Assembly (NCBI RefSeq): GCF_903819435.1
Contig: NZ_CAIJDP010000068.1
Span: forward strand, 310,001-374,000
DNA from: Flavobacterium salmonis
GTDB lineage: Bacteria; Bacteroidota; Bacteroidia; Flavobacteriales; Flavobacteriaceae
Length of the DNA: 64,000 bases
Direction: 5' to 3'
Of this stretch, positions 52,888 through 62,165 are shown one piece after another. The notes beneath the pieces were generated by a model. The model had not been told where the DNA came from, did no database searches, and saw only the letters and a list, made by a program, of their open reading frames with translations. Position numbers and translations under genes: made by a program. Every line of letters starts with the position of its first letter. The stretch's first letter is position 1.

Positions 52888-52963
52888 AACCAGATAAGAA
52901 ATATAAGTACACGTAAGCAAAATATTAACACTACTTAAATGACCTTATATTTCTTACATGGTT
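52888..52963. repeat. Inverted-repeat spacer element, family D, copy 2
   Basis: A 13-bp perfect inverted repeat (TAAGAAATATAAG at 52895-52907; CTTATATTTCTTA at 52944-52956) with outer arms AACCA and TGGTT shared with the element at 18565-18635. It lies between two convergent genes and may also act as a transcription stop. Confidence 0.65.
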
Positions 52964-52983
52964 TAAAATTGTTTTTTACACAA

Positions 52984-53163
52984 CTATCGTTTTGTACGGA
53001 TTCTTTTCAACATTCCTGCAAAAAAGAAAGCAAGCCCTAAAACCAATAAAACATAGTAGAAAGACAAACTTTTATCCTTTAATACATTCGCTAAAACAAA
53101 ACTTAAAACGCTTGCAAAATAAAATGCAATAGGGGATATATTTTTAAAAGAAGAAAAACTCAT
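52984..53163 (-). CDS. Small two-helix membrane protein downstream of ftsY
   Basis: A 59-residue frame (starts MSFSSFKNISPIAFYF, ends MLKRIRTKR) with an ATG 16 bp after the ftsY stop. Two hydrophobic helices (about 11-27 and 35-51) are joined by a short charged loop (KDKS), and a basic C-terminus suggests a cytoplasmic tail. I do not recognise a family. The spacing suggests it is cotranscribed with ftsY, the SRP receptor. The composition and basic end make it a convincing small gene. Confidence 0.65.
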   Translation of the reverse strand: MSFSSFKNISPIAFYFASVLSFVLANVLKDKSLSFYYVLLVLGLAFFFAGMLKRIRTKR

Positions 53164-53179
53164 TTTATTGTTTAATAAA

Positions 53180-54133
53180 TTATTTAAAGAAACTGTCTAC
53201 AAATTCATATTTATTAAAGACTTGCAAATCTTCAATTCCTTCGCCGACGCCAATGTATTTTACCGGAATTTGAAACTGATCTGATATTCCAATTACAACG
53301 CCGCCTTTTGCAGTTCCATCCAATTTTGTCACAGCCAGAGAAGTCACTTCAGTTGCAGCAGTAAATTGTTTCGCCTGTTCAAAAGCATTTTGACCTGTAG
53401 AACCATCCAAAACCAAAAGCACATCGTGAGGCGCATCAGCAACTACTTTCTGCATTACACGTTTTACTTTTGTCAATTCGTTCATTAAATTGATTTTATT
53501 ATGCAAACGACCTGCTGTATCAATAATAACCACATCCGCATTTTGTGCTACGGCAGACTGCAAAGTATCAAAAGCAACAGAAGCAGGATCGCTACCCATA
53601 TTTTGTCTCACAATTGGAACATCAACACGGTCTGCCCAAACCTGCAGCTGATCGATTGCGGCGGCACGAAACGTATCTGCTGCTCCTAAAACCACTTTAT
53701 GCCCGGCTTTTTTAAACTGATAAGCCAGTTTACCAATAGTTGTTGTTTTACCGACACCGTTAACCCCAACAACCATTAAAACATAAGGCTTTTTGTCTTT
53801 CGGAATTTCAAACTCTGTTGCTTCACCTGTATTGGTTTCAGACAATAAAGCTCCTATTTCATCACGAAGAATCTGATTTAATTCGTCTGTACCAAGATAT
53901 TTATCTTCAGCAACACGTTTCTCGATTCTTTCGATGATTTTCAAAGTAGTATTTACTCCAACATCAGATGCTACCAGAATTTCTTCCAGATTATCTAAAA
54001 CATCATCATCGACTTTAGATTTTCCCGCTACGGCTTTACTTAACTTTGAAAAAAAAGTTGTTTTTGTTTTTTCAAGACCTTTGTCTAAAGTCTCTTTTTT
54101 ATCAGTAGAGAATAATTTTTTTAAAAAACTCAT
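53180..54133 (-). CDS. ftsY: Signal recognition particle receptor FtsY
   Basis: The GTPase that docks SRP-ribosome complexes at the membrane. The 317 residues comprise a short N-terminal region, the NG domain with P-loop GVNGVGKTTTIGKLA, the AADTFRAAAIDQL insertion box, DTAGRLHNKINLMNEL and TKLDGTAKGG. The acidic A domain of E. coli FtsY is almost absent, as in other Bacteroidota. It lies downstream of rpmB-rpmG-DUF4295 behind a terminator, so it probably has its own promoter in the 271-bp gap. Confidence 0.96.
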   Translation of the reverse strand: MSFLKKLFSTDKKETLDKGLEKTKTTFFSKLSKAVAGKSKVDDDVLDNLEEILVASDVGVNTTLKIIERIEKRVAEDKYLGTDELNQILRDEIGALLSETNTGEATEFEIPKDKKPYVLMVVGVNGVGKTTTIGKLAYQFKKAGHKVVLGAADTFRAAAIDQLQVWADRVDVPIVRQNMGSDPASVAFDTLQSAVAQNADVVIIDTAGRLHNKINLMNELTKVKRVMQKVVADAPHDVLLVLDGSTGQNAFEQAKQFTAATEVTSLAVTKLDGTAKGGVVIGISDQFQIPVKYIGVGEGIEDLQVFNKYEFVDSFFK

Positions 54134-54354
54134 TTGTTTTGTAGGTTTTTAGAATTGTTGGGACTTTTCGGCTTTAGATGACCTGAAATCCAAATCTTTA
54201 AAGAAAGCAAATTGATTTTATTTAGCCCCGACAGAAACAACATCATTTTCCAAACTTCTTCAGACAGGAAAAGACAGATTAATGGTAGGAAACCATAATT
54301 AAAACAAGGGCTAATGCCTGGCTTTCTCTAAATTTAAGACAAATATAAAAATAA

Positions 54355-54385
54355 AAAAGCTACTTTCGGAGTGAAAGTAGCTTTT
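54355..54385 (-). terminator. Terminator of the rpmB-rpmG-DUF4295 operon
   Basis: AAAAGCTACTTTC and GAAAGTAGCTTTT form a 13-bp stem with a five-base loop; the minus strand continues in T. It lies 20 bp after the DUF4295 stop. The rest of the gap to ftsY (54134-54354) shows no gene. Confidence 0.9.
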
Positions 54386-54404
54386 CTATATACTGTAATT
54401 GTAA

Positions 54405-54557
54405 TTATTTCTTTTTCAAGAAAGTATCAACTTCTTCAGGAGCCATAATAGATTCTACGAATGTATATGCACCAGTTTTTGGAGATTTCACCATTTTGAT
54501 GGCTTTTGATAATCTCTTAGAAGCTGTTTGTAACGATGCTACGGTTTTCTTTGCCAT
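54405..54557 (-). CDS. DUF4295 ribosome-associated small protein
   Basis: A 50-residue basic protein (MAKKTVASLQTASKRLSK at the N-terminus, FLKKK at the end). DUF4295 is a Bacteroidota-specific family always next to rpmG and rpmB. Position and charge point to a small ribosomal or ribosome-associated protein. It begins 70 bp after the rpmG stop and ends the ribosomal operon before a strong terminator. Confidence 0.9.
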   Translation of the reverse strand: MAKKTVASLQTASKRLSKAIKMVKSPKTGAYTFVESIMAPEEVDTFLKKK

Positions 54558-54627
54558 GATTCAAATGTTATTGAAATTAATAAAAAAACAAATGACTGGA
54601 TTTGAAATTTTATTAAACCTCTAATTA

Positions 54628-54810
54628 TTACTTAATTTCTTTGTGAACTGTTACTCTTTTCAAGATTGGATTAAATTTTTTAATCTCTAATCTGTCCGGA
54701 GTATTTTTTTTGTTCTTTGTTGTAATGTATCTTGAAGTACCTGCAACACCAGAAGTCTTGTGTTCAGTACATTCTAAAATTACCTGGATTCTATTACCTT
54801 TCTTTGCCAT
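54628..54810 (-). CDS. rpmG: 50S ribosomal protein L33
   Basis: A 60-residue L33 ([21 protein letters not shown], quoted in part: [13 protein letters not shown], and [22 protein letters not shown]). Only one Cys of the first zinc-knuckle pair remains and the second pair is gone, so this is the zinc-free (C-minus) form. It follows rpmB by 27 bp. Confidence 0.95.
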   Translation of the reverse strand: MAKKGNRIQVILECTEHKTSGVAGTSRYITTKNKKNTPDRLEIKKFNPILKRVTVHKEIK

Positions 54811-54837
54811 CTTGCTATATATTTATTTAGGAAAAGA

Positions 54838-55074
54838 TTATTTGATAAATCCTTCTGACTGTGCTTTTTTCAAAACAGCAGTGATTCCATTTTTATTAAT
54901 TGTTTTTATCGTAGATGCTGCTACTCTAAGAGTAATCCATCTATCTTCTTCTGGAAGATAAAAACGCTTTTTAACTAAGTTTACAGAAAACTTTCTCTTA
55001 GTTTTGTTCATAGCGTGAGAAACGTTATTTCCTACCATCGCTCTTTTACCTGTAAGGTCACAAACTCTTGACAT
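54838..55074 (-). CDS. rpmB: 50S ribosomal protein L28
   Basis: A 78-residue L28 with [21 protein letters not shown], in parts CDLTGKR and GNNVSHA, then [13 protein letters not shown] and [18 protein letters not shown]. It is the first gene of the rpmB-rpmG-DUF4295 operon; the 74-bp gap to cinA must contain the promoter. Confidence 0.96.
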   Translation of the reverse strand: MSRVCDLTGKRAMVGNNVSHAMNKTKRKFSVNLVKKRFYLPEEDRWITLRVAASTIKTINKNGITAVLKKAQSEGFIK

Positions 55075-55148
55075 TATACTTATCTTTTATCGTTATTCAA
55101 AATCAGGGTGCAAAGAAAAGAAAAATAAACGATTGTAGCAAAAAAATA

Positions 55149-56399
55149 TTACACAATTTTCAAAATTTCTTTTTGCAATATTTCCAAACTCTTAATCGTG
55201 GCTCTATCTATCACTTTTTCACGCGGTTGTCCGAAGTTAAATTCTTCTGTAATCACACCATTTGGGGTAGCTAAAGCAATGAAAACAGTCCCGATTTCAG
55301 CGTCCGAGTCACCTTTTGAAGGTCCCGCATTACCTGTTGTCGCGATTGCATAATCGGTCTTAAGCATCTCTTTCACTTTCAGGGCCATAGCCGATGCGAC
55401 TTGCGTACTCACCACCGAATACTGATCAACTAAATCCTGTGAAAGACCGAGAACATTGACTTTCGTTTCACTTGCATAGGAAACAATACTGCCTTTAAAA
55501 TAAGCTGACGAACCCGGCACAGCTGACAAAAGTGAAGCAATCCTTCCTCCGGTACAACTTTCAGCAGTTGAAATAGTTTTATTTTCTTTCGAAAGGAGCT
55601 TCCCTATTACCGTTTCGATTGTTTCGTTTTCTTCGTAACCTACTATTATATCATGAATTATCGCATCTAATGACTTAACGTTATCCTGTATTGCTTTTTC
55701 CAGCTCCTCTTTATCAGTTCCTCTTGCGGTTAAACGCAAACGTACACGGCCAGGATTCGGCAGGTAGGCTAGCTTGATAAAATCCGGCAAATTATTTTCC
55801 CAGTTTTCGATACGTTCTGCAACTAAACTCTCGCCTTGTCCATAAGTCAAAATAGTTTTATGAATTATATATGGACGCTTATATTCACGAACTATTTTCG
55901 GAATTATTTCTTCTTCGACCAAATATTTCATTTCGTAAGGAACTCCAGGAAGAGACACAAACACCGTATTCTCCTTTTTCATCCACATTCCTGGCGCAGT
56001 ACCAACCTGATTATGCAGTATTGTACAAGTTGAAGGAACCAGCGCCTGATCTTTATTCATTTGAGTGATTGGCCTTTTAAAATAACCCTCTATTAACTGG
56101 GTTACATGCTCCAAAACTTCCGGATTCACAACAAGTTCATCATCAAAATATTCGCAAAAAGTCTTTTTAGTCACATCATCCTTTGTTGGACCTAATCCTC
56201 CCGTAACAATTACTATATCAACCTTATTTTGGAACTTTGCAAAAGCATCTAAAATATGTTTCTTATTATCACTGATCGAAATCATCTCAACAATTTCAAC
56301 TCCAATTCTATCAAGTGATTTGGCAATAAAGCCTGAATTTGTATCTACAATCTGACCAATTAAAATTTCATCTCCAATTGTAATAATAGTTGCCTTCAT
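55149..56399 (-). CDS. cinA: CinA-family protein (nicotinamide-nucleotide amidase)
   Basis: A 416-residue protein with the N-terminal MoCF-like domain ([30 protein letters not shown]) and the C-terminal PncC amidase domain ([22 protein letters not shown] in parts: [24 protein letters not shown]). The amidase recycles NMN; the N-terminal part in other species hydrolyses ADP-ribose. Full length, cytoplasmic, start unambiguous. It lies upstream of rpmB on the same strand with a 74-bp gap. Confidence 0.94.
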   Translation of the reverse strand: MKATIITIGDEILIGQIVDTNSGFIAKSLDRIGVEIVEMISISDNKKHILDAFAKFQNKVDIVIVTGGLGPTKDDVTKKTFCEYFDDELVVNPEVLEHVTQLIEGYFKRPITQMNKDQALVPSTCTILHNQVGTAPGMWMKKENTVFVSLPGVPYEMKYLVEEEIIPKIVREYKRPYIIHKTILTYGQGESLVAERIENWENNLPDFIKLAYLPNPGRVRLRLTARGTDKEELEKAIQDNVKSLDAIIHDIIVGYEENETIETVIGKLLSKENKTISTAESCTGGRIASLLSAVPGSSAYFKGSIVSYASETKVNVLGLSQDLVDQYSVVSTQVASAMALKVKEMLKTDYAIATTGNAGPSKGDSDAEIGTVFIALATPNGVITEEFNFGQPREKVIDRATIKSLEILQKEILKIV

Positions 56400-56593
56400 A
56401 TTTATAAGATATTTTACTTACAAAAAGTTATTTAAAAAAGAAGCTCTCTAGCTAGATTTGCATGAGATATAGAAACGACATCCTTAATTGTCAAAGAATA
56501 ATACCCAATTAAATATTTTCTTTCAAAACAAAAGAAACAGTGAGTAACCCTACCTGATTTTTCAGTCTATGTAAAAGGCAAAATAGATAAGCC

Positions 56594-56941
56594 TTAATTA
56601 AGATCAAAGTCTTTCTTAATTTCTTTAATAGCATCATTGACCTGTTTTCTGATACTTTTAAAAGTTTCTACAATTTCTTTCTTTTTGCCTCCTGCCTTCG
56701 TCCATGCTTCAACTTGCAAAATTTCCTCAAAAGCTACATTTAACCCCATTAAATCAAGGGTAGGTTTGATCTTATGCGCATAAGAATAGGCATGTTTGTG
56801 ATCTTTTTTCTTAATACCTTCTTTTATCTGTTTTAAATCTTCCGGCACTTCAGTAACAAACAACCTTAGAATCTCTTTTACAAATTCTGAATCATTGTCT
56901 GAAAGCGCATATACTTTTGATAAATTGTATTTTAATGCCAT
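56594..56941 (-). CDS. Orphan Hpt-domain phosphotransfer protein
   Basis: A 115-residue helical protein with the Hpt motif: the phospho-accepting His in HAYSYAHKIKPTLDLMGL (the one after Ala), which has KIKPTL where most have KLKGSA. ELKQI-type helices surround it. It would relay phosphate between hybrid kinases and response regulators. It has no kinase neighbour; its start overlaps the stop of the FAH-family gene by one base (TAATG), so the two are cotranslated. Confidence 0.85.
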   Translation of the reverse strand: MALKYNLSKVYALSDNDSEFVKEILRLFVTEVPEDLKQIKEGIKKKDHKHAYSYAHKIKPTLDLMGLNVAFEEILQVEAWTKAGGKKKEIVETFKSIRKQVNDAIKEIKKDFDLN

Positions 56942-57552
56942 TATTTTACTTGTATTCTGAATAATTTTTTATCTTCTAAAAAGCCTTCTAAAACATCATT
57001 TGGCTTAACTGCCGCTACTCCAGCAGGAGTTCCCGTAAATATAATATCACCAATTTTTAGTGTAAAATACTGTGATACATACGAAATAAGCTCGTCTATT
57101 TTCCATAGCATGAGAGCTGTATTGCCTTTTTGAACTGTTTTAGCGTTATTTGTCAATTCAAAATTAATATTTTCAACGGAACTAAAAAGTGTCTTCGGTA
57201 AAAAATCCCCAATTACTGCCGATCCGTCAAAAGCTTTTGCTTTTTCCCATGGCAAACCTTTTTCTTTTAATTTCGTTTGTAAATCACGAGCCGTAAAATC
57301 AATACCTACACTTATTTCGTCGTAATATTTATGTGCAAATTTAGGCTCAATATACTTTCCTACTTTATTAATTTTTACAATAATCTCGATTTCATGATGA
57401 ATATCTTCTGAAAATTCAGGAATAACAAACGGATGCTGTTTTAATAAAACCGCAGAGTCCGGTTTCATAAAAACAACAGGCTCTGAAGGTCTTTCATTTT
57501 TTAATTCTTCAATATGATTGGTGTAATTTCTACCGATGCAGATTATTTTCAT
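56941..57552 (-). CDS. Fumarylacetoacetate hydrolase (FAH)-family protein
   Basis: A 203-residue cytoplasmic enzyme of the small FAHD1-like group. Landmarks: IICIGRNYTNHIEEL, the metal-ligand segment HHEIEIIVKI, VGIDFTARDLQ, and IIFTGTPAGVAAVKP near the end. Members act as acylpyruvate hydrolases or oxaloacetate decarboxylases with Mg2+. I start at the ATG at 57552 (MKIICIG); the in-frame GTG/ATG-like extension to 57570 is outside the family pattern. Confidence 0.92.
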   Translation of the reverse strand: MKIICIGRNYTNHIEELKNERPSEPVVFMKPDSAVLLKQHPFVIPEFSEDIHHEIEIIVKINKVGKYIEPKFAHKYYDEISVGIDFTARDLQTKLKEKGLPWEKAKAFDGSAVIGDFLPKTLFSSVENINFELTNNAKTVQKGNTALMLWKIDELISYVSQYFTLKIGDIIFTGTPAGVAAVKPNDVLEGFLEDKKLFRIQVK

Positions 57553-57597
57553 TTTTTCTAAAGTTACCAAGAAACTAAAACACTAAGTCAATAAGAA

Positions 57598-58368
57598 CTA
57601 TTTAGTATTTAACTTTCTTAATTTAATTGCCGTCAAAACTTTTTTTGTATACAAAGGAAAATCAGCGTTTTGGATCCAGCTGAAATATCCCGGTTCGGTT
57701 TCTAATACCTTCTCAACTTTCGCTCCTTTGTGTTTTCCGAAAGTAAAGATTTCTTCGTTATCTTTATCAAAGGCAATCATTCCGGCAAAATCAGCAATTT
57801 TTTTACGTGTTGTAAACTCCGACAATACTTTTATATCATTTTCAAGTTCAGGATAGCGGTCTAACTGCGCTTTTAAAATCTCATAAGTTGCCATTGTATC
57901 TGCTTCTGCTGAATGTGCATTCTCTAAACTTTTACCGCAATAAAATTTTAAAGCAGCACTTAAGGTACGCTCTTCCATTTTATGAAAAATAGTCTGCACA
58001 TCTACAGAAACTTTATTTTTCATATCAAAATCAACACCTGCCCTAAGCAATTCTTCTGCCAACAAAGGAATATCAAAACGATCTGAATTAAAACCTCCTA
58101 AATCGCTGTCCTTAATCATATTGTACACTTGCGGTGCTAATTCACGAAATGTTGGCTCATTAGCTACTTTTTCATCTGTGATTCCATGAACATCTGTCGT
58201 TTGCGGAGGAATTGGAATTGTTGGATTCACTAACCAGGTTTTACTTTCTTTATTACCGTTTGGAAAAACTTTAAATATTGAAATTTCCACGATCCTGTCT
58301 TTCCCGATATCTATTCCAGTGGTTTCTAAATCGAAAAAGCAGATTGGCCTGGTAAGTTTGAGTTCCAT
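57598..58368 (-). CDS. DnaQ-like 3'-5' exonuclease
   Basis: A 256-residue DEDDh exonuclease. Asp13 and Glu15 in FFDLETTGID form motif Exo I; DSDLGGFNSDRFDIPLL holds Exo II; HSAEADTMATYEIL holds Exo III with the catalytic His and Asp. A C-terminal extension (about 180-256, FGKHKGAKV, PGYFSWI) resembles a small domain found in similar Bacteroidota proteins. It may proofread DNA or degrade RNA; it is not fused to a polymerase. It is 45 bp upstream of the FAH gene on the same strand. Confidence 0.92.
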   Translation of the reverse strand: MELKLTRPICFFDLETTGIDIGKDRIVEISIFKVFPNGNKESKTWLVNPTIPIPPQTTDVHGITDEKVANEPTFRELAPQVYNMIKDSDLGGFNSDRFDIPLLAEELLRAGVDFDMKNKVSVDVQTIFHKMEERTLSAALKFYCGKSLENAHSAEADTMATYEILKAQLDRYPELENDIKVLSEFTTRKKIADFAGMIAFDKDNEEIFTFGKHKGAKVEKVLETEPGYFSWIQNADFPLYTKKVLTAIKLRKLNTK

Positions 58369-58482
58369 TTTTTTATTTTTTTTTGAATTTACAAATGTAA
58401 TTTTTAAAGACGAATTATCACAAACTTATCTCTCAAAACAACTGTTAAAATTATTTTTTAGAAAGTTTACACTTATAAAACG

Positions 58483-58517
58483 AAAAAATCCGGCAAAATT
58501 CAAAACTCTGCCGGATT
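58483..58517 (-). terminator. Terminator of the E2 acyltransferase gene
   Basis: AATCCGGCA and TGCCGGATT form a 9-bp stem; the minus strand continues in six T. It follows the E2 stop at 58538. Confidence 0.8.
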
Positions 58518-58537
58518 AAATATTATAAATGTATTAT

Positions 58538-59848
58538 TTAGAAATCCCGATCCAAATCAAAAGCCTCTAAATATTCAGCTACACGCTTCACAAAGCTTCC
58601 ACCTAAAGCACCATCAACCACTCTGTGATCATATGAATGCGATAAAAACATTTTTTGACGAATCCCTATAAAATCACCATCAGGCGTTTCAATAACCGCA
58701 GGTACTTTACGAATTGCTCCTAAAGCAAGGATTCCAACCTGTGGCTGATTGATTATTGGAGTGCCAAAAACACTTCCAAAAGTACCAACATTCGTCACTG
58801 TATATGTCCCTCCCTGGGTATCATCCGGTTTTAATTTTCCGGTTTTTGCACGATTTGCCAAATCATTTACAGCTTTTGCCATTCCGACGAGGTTCAATTG
58901 ATCTGCATTTTTAATAACAGGAACAATTAGGTTTCCGTTTGGCAAAGCAGCAGCCATTCCTAAATTTATATTTTTCTTTTTAATGATATAATCACCTTCA
59001 ACAGAAATATTGATTCCCGGAAAATCTTTTATCGCTTTTGCAACTGCCTCCATAAAAATAGGAGTATACGTAAGTTTTTCACCTTCTCTTTTTTCGAAAG
59101 CCGCTTTAACCTTATCTCTCCATTTTACAATATTGGTCACATCTACCTCTATAAAAGACTGAACATGAGCAGAAGTTTGAAGCGAAGCCACCATGTAACC
59201 TGAGATAAGCTTACGCATTCTATCCATTTCAATTACTTCATCCTCTCCGTTTACAGAAACCGGAACTACTTGTTGACTTTTTTGAACCGTCGGTTGTATT
59301 GATTTTGGAGCAAGAGCAACTTTTACCTCCTCAACATCTGGTTTACGGTTCTCAATATATTTTAAAATATCTTCTTTTGTAACTCGCCCCTCTTTTCCTG
59401 AACCCGGAATACTTTCCAATTCAGAAAGAGAAATACCTTCTTCTTTAGCAATGTTTTTTACTAACGGCGAAAAGAATTTATCCGAATTAGAGAAAACCTG
59501 AGGAGCTAAAACAGCTTCTTTTACTACATCGATTGTTTTTTCAATCTCAACTGCTTCAGCAGGAATGACAACTTCTTCTACAGACTCAACCTCTGATACA
59601 CCATCACTTTCTGTTTCAATAATCGCTATAACTTGACCAACCTGAACCAGATCATCTTTATCAAATAATTGCTCGATCAAAACTCCTGACACTTCACTTG
59701 GCACTTCACTATCAACCTTATCTGTTGCAATCTCAAGCACCGCTTCATCAGCTTCAATTTTGTCTCCCACTTGCTTCAACCAATTTGTAATGGTTGCTTC
59801 AGCTACACTTTCTCCCATTTTTGGAAGCCTTAATTCAAATCTTGCCAT
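58538..59848 (-). CDS. Dihydrolipoyl acyltransferase (E2) of a 2-oxoacid dehydrogenase
   Basis: A 436-residue E2 subunit. The lipoyl domain (1-80) has the lipoylated Lys44 in EIATDKVDS; a hinge rich in Val/Glu/Ala follows; the peripheral subunit-binding domain (about 127-165) has FSPLVKNIAKEEG and GSGKEGRVTKEDIL; the catalytic domain (about 205-436) ends with His408 and Asp412 in SYDHRVVDGALGG. The sequence resembles branched-chain 2-oxoacid E2 more than pyruvate E2 because only one lipoyl domain is present. E1 and E3 genes are not in the window. Start clear. Confidence 0.94.
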   Translation of the reverse strand: MARFELRLPKMGESVAEATITNWLKQVGDKIEADEAVLEIATDKVDSEVPSEVSGVLIEQLFDKDDLVQVGQVIAIIETESDGVSEVESVEEVVIPAEAVEIEKTIDVVKEAVLAPQVFSNSDKFFSPLVKNIAKEEGISLSELESIPGSGKEGRVTKEDILKYIENRKPDVEEVKVALAPKSIQPTVQKSQQVVPVSVNGEDEVIEMDRMRKLISGYMVASLQTSAHVQSFIEVDVTNIVKWRDKVKAAFEKREGEKLTYTPIFMEAVAKAIKDFPGINISVEGDYIIKKKNINLGMAAALPNGNLIVPVIKNADQLNLVGMAKAVNDLANRAKTGKLKPDDTQGGTYTVTNVGTFGSVFGTPIINQPQVGILALGAIRKVPAVIETPDGDFIGIRQKMFLSHSYDHRVVDGALGGSFVKRVAEYLEAFDLDRDF

Positions 59849-59931
59849 ATTATTAACCTAAAAGGTGATTTCGATTTTGATATTGCGAAATTACTGAATA
59901 TTTTAAATATAAATTACATAAAATATAATTT

Positions 59932-61095
59932 TTAATCAATTTTCACCATTTTACCACGTTCATTTTTAGAATCACTTCCAATAATAAAGTTAGCATTTTT
60001 AGGTAAAATTTTAAAAGTAATACGCTTATCTCTAAGAGTTTCTAAGATTTCGATACATTTTTTAAAAGAAACATAATGATTATCCAAAATAATTTCAACT
60101 CTTTTACCCTTTGAAACGAGGCACGAATTTACCATTTTTTCCCTTTTGAAATCCAAAAAAGAAACTTTATTTTTTAAACTCAAAGACAATTGTTCGCTCA
60201 ATATTTTATTTAAAGACAAGAAAATATAGCTTTCCGGTAATAGATTTGCTTTTGGTTTTCCCTGAAACATTTTTATAAACGAAAAAAAGAGAATTCCGAT
60301 TTTAATAAAAACAGAGAAAAATATCGATTTTCTGAAATGCTTTTGATAAAAAAACTCCATTGCTTCCTGAAATCTTCTCATATATTTCTCATCTTTTATG
60401 GTACTTTCTCCTTTATAGTGTATGACTGATGTTTCATGAAAATAGTAATTGCTTTTTTGTTTTTGCAAAACGGAATAGGACAAATCAATATCATCAGCAT
60501 ACATAAAACAATCTTCATCAAATCCGCCTGTTTCCAGATACAATTCACGTTGCATTACCATAAAAGCACCTACCAAAATATCTACTTTTCCTGTTTGGTT
60601 ATCCCTTAAATGCTGTGCATAATACTGATTGAAAAGTTTTAGATTAGGGAAAATTTTATACAATCCAAAAATTTTGGTAAAAGCTACCCAGGGGGTTGGA
60701 ACTCCTCGTTTGCTTTCAGGTAAAAAATTACCTGTACCGTCAATAAGTTTACATCCAATAATTCCAGGATTTGTTTGCCTTTCAGCAAAAACCAAAATTT
60801 TAGAAAATGTATCTTCGGCTACTACCGTATCAGGATTAAGAATGCAAATATATTTCCCCTTTGCTTGTTGTACACCAATATTATTTCCTTTTGGAAACCC
60901 GTAATTTTCTTTATTTTGAATAAGCTTTACCTCTGGGAACCTATTTTTAATCATCTGACAACTGTCATCATCCGAGTTGTTATCTACTACAATAATTTCT
61001 CCATCAATTACCGAAAGAGCTTCCTGAACACTTAAAACACACTGTTCTAAAAAGTAGCGCACATTATAATTAAGAATAATAACAGATAATTGCAT
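59932..61095 (-). CDS. Family 2 glycosyltransferase
   Basis: A cytoplasmic-face GT-A enzyme of 387 residues. VIILNYNVRYFLEQCVLSV and IIVVDNNSDDDS bind the nucleotide sugar; NPDTVVAEDTF is the DXD-like region, and MYADDIDLSYSVLQK the acceptor loop, the pattern of rhamnosyl/mannosyl transferases. A hydrophobic segment (about 263-280, FFSVFIKIGILFFSFIKMF in part) probably anchors it, followed by about 100 residues with no recognised domain. The location beside phosphatase and Wzc-like genes suggests exopolysaccharide synthesis. Confidence 0.9.
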   Translation of the reverse strand: MQLSVIILNYNVRYFLEQCVLSVQEALSVIDGEIIVVDNNSDDDSCQMIKNRFPEVKLIQNKENYGFPKGNNIGVQQAKGKYICILNPDTVVAEDTFSKILVFAERQTNPGIIGCKLIDGTGNFLPESKRGVPTPWVAFTKIFGLYKIFPNLKLFNQYYAQHLRDNQTGKVDILVGAFMVMQRELYLETGGFDEDCFMYADDIDLSYSVLQKQKSNYYFHETSVIHYKGESTIKDEKYMRRFQEAMEFFYQKHFRKSIFFSVFIKIGILFFSFIKMFQGKPKANLLPESYIFLSLNKILSEQLSLSLKNKVSFLDFKREKMVNSCLVSKGKRVEIILDNHYVSFKKCIEILETLRDKRITFKILPKNANFIIGSDSKNERGKMVKID

Positions 61096-61355
61096 GAAAT
61101 TAAAATATTTTGGGAAAGTTAAAAATTTTCACTTCAATAAAAACGTTGTTGACCAATCGTTTTTACAATATTTAGAAAATCTTCTATAAATTCATGTTCT
61201 CTTTTTATATCATTTAATACATAAAGTAATTCCAACGGGAAGATTGCAGTGATTTAATAATTTCAGTTAAGTCAGCATAAGGGTTTTAAAAACAAAATAA
61301 ATCTTTATGCTCTTTACTCTTAATATTTCTACCAATTTTATTTATTTTTGCTACT

Positions 61356-62093
61356 ATGCTATCATTCTTAAAACAAAAACCATACTTAAAAGATCTTTTA
61401 TCGGATAATTTTATCGATATCCATTCCCATCTACTGCCCGGAATTGACGATGGTGCAAAAACGATCACTGACACTGTACGATTAATAAAGGCGCTTAAAA
61501 AGATCGGAATTTCACAATTTGTTACCACACCCCATATTAGCCATTACATATGGAATAATTCTCCTAAAGCAGTTTGTGATAATCATTACGAAACCACACT
61601 ATTGTTATCTGAAAATAATATCAAAGACCCTTTTAAGGCAGCAGCAGAATACTTTATGGACGATTGGTTTGAAAAGCATTTTAAAACAGAAAAACTTCTT
61701 CCTCTAAAAGACAATTATGTATTAGTAGAAATGTCTTACATGAATGCTCCAATACAATTGTATAAAATACTGTTCGATTTGCAAGTTGCAGGATACATAC
61801 CGGTTTTAGCGCATCCGGAACGATATTTATTTTATCACAAAAACTTTAATGAATACGAAAGGTTAAAAAAAGCAGGCTGCTTGTTTCAATTAAATCTACT
61901 AGCTGTTGTAGGCTATTATGGTGAAGAGATCGCTAAAATTTCTGAACAATTATTAAAAAAAGGCATGTATGATTTTGTAGGCACCGATGCACATCATGAT
62001 AACCATATAGCAGCATTTGAACAAAGAATAAAAGTCAATTCACTTGATGCATTAAAAAAAATCATATCTAACAATCAGTTTTTTAAATTTTAA
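61356..62093 (+). CDS. YwqE/CpsB-like tyrosine-protein phosphatase (PHP family)
   Basis: A metal-dependent phosphatase of 245 residues with the PHP signatures DIHSHLLPGIDDGAK (His23, His25), TTPHI, VLAHPERY and GTDAHHDNH. In capsule loci it dephosphorylates the BY-kinase (here the convergent Wzc-like gene). The two end 73 bp apart around a shared terminator. The start is clear; a TATTTTTG promoter-like box ends 5 bp before the ATG, so a very short or absent leader is possible. Confidence 0.92.
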   Translation: MLSFLKQKPYLKDLLSDNFIDIHSHLLPGIDDGAKTITDTVRLIKALKKIGISQFVTTPHISHYIWNNSPKAVCDNHYETTLLLSENNIKDPFKAAAEYFMDDWFEKHFKTEKLLPLKDNYVLVEMSYMNAPIQLYKILFDLQVAGYIPVLAHPERYLFYHKNFNEYERLKKAGCLFQLNLLAVVGYYGEEIAKISEQLLKKGMYDFVGTDAHHDNHIAAFEQRIKVNSLDALKKIISNNQFFKF

Positions 62094-62113
62094 CTCTCGT
62101 TAAAAAAAATAAC

Positions 62114-62154
62114 TTTCATAAAAAAAGTCCAAATGCTGGACTTTTTTTATGAAA
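62114..62154. terminator. Bidirectional terminator between phosphatase and tyrosine-kinase genes
   Basis: TTTCATAAAAAAAGTCC and GGACTTTTTTTATGAAA form a 17-bp perfect stem with a seven-base loop between convergent genes. Confidence 0.9.
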
Positions 62155-62165
62155 ACTCATTAAGT

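Noticed and set aside
54134..54354. Possible fourth copy of repeat A (TAGCCC...GGGCTA around 54220-54312)
   Set aside because: Only the six-base ends agree; the interior lacks the conserved CCTTTT/AAAAGATA hairpin.
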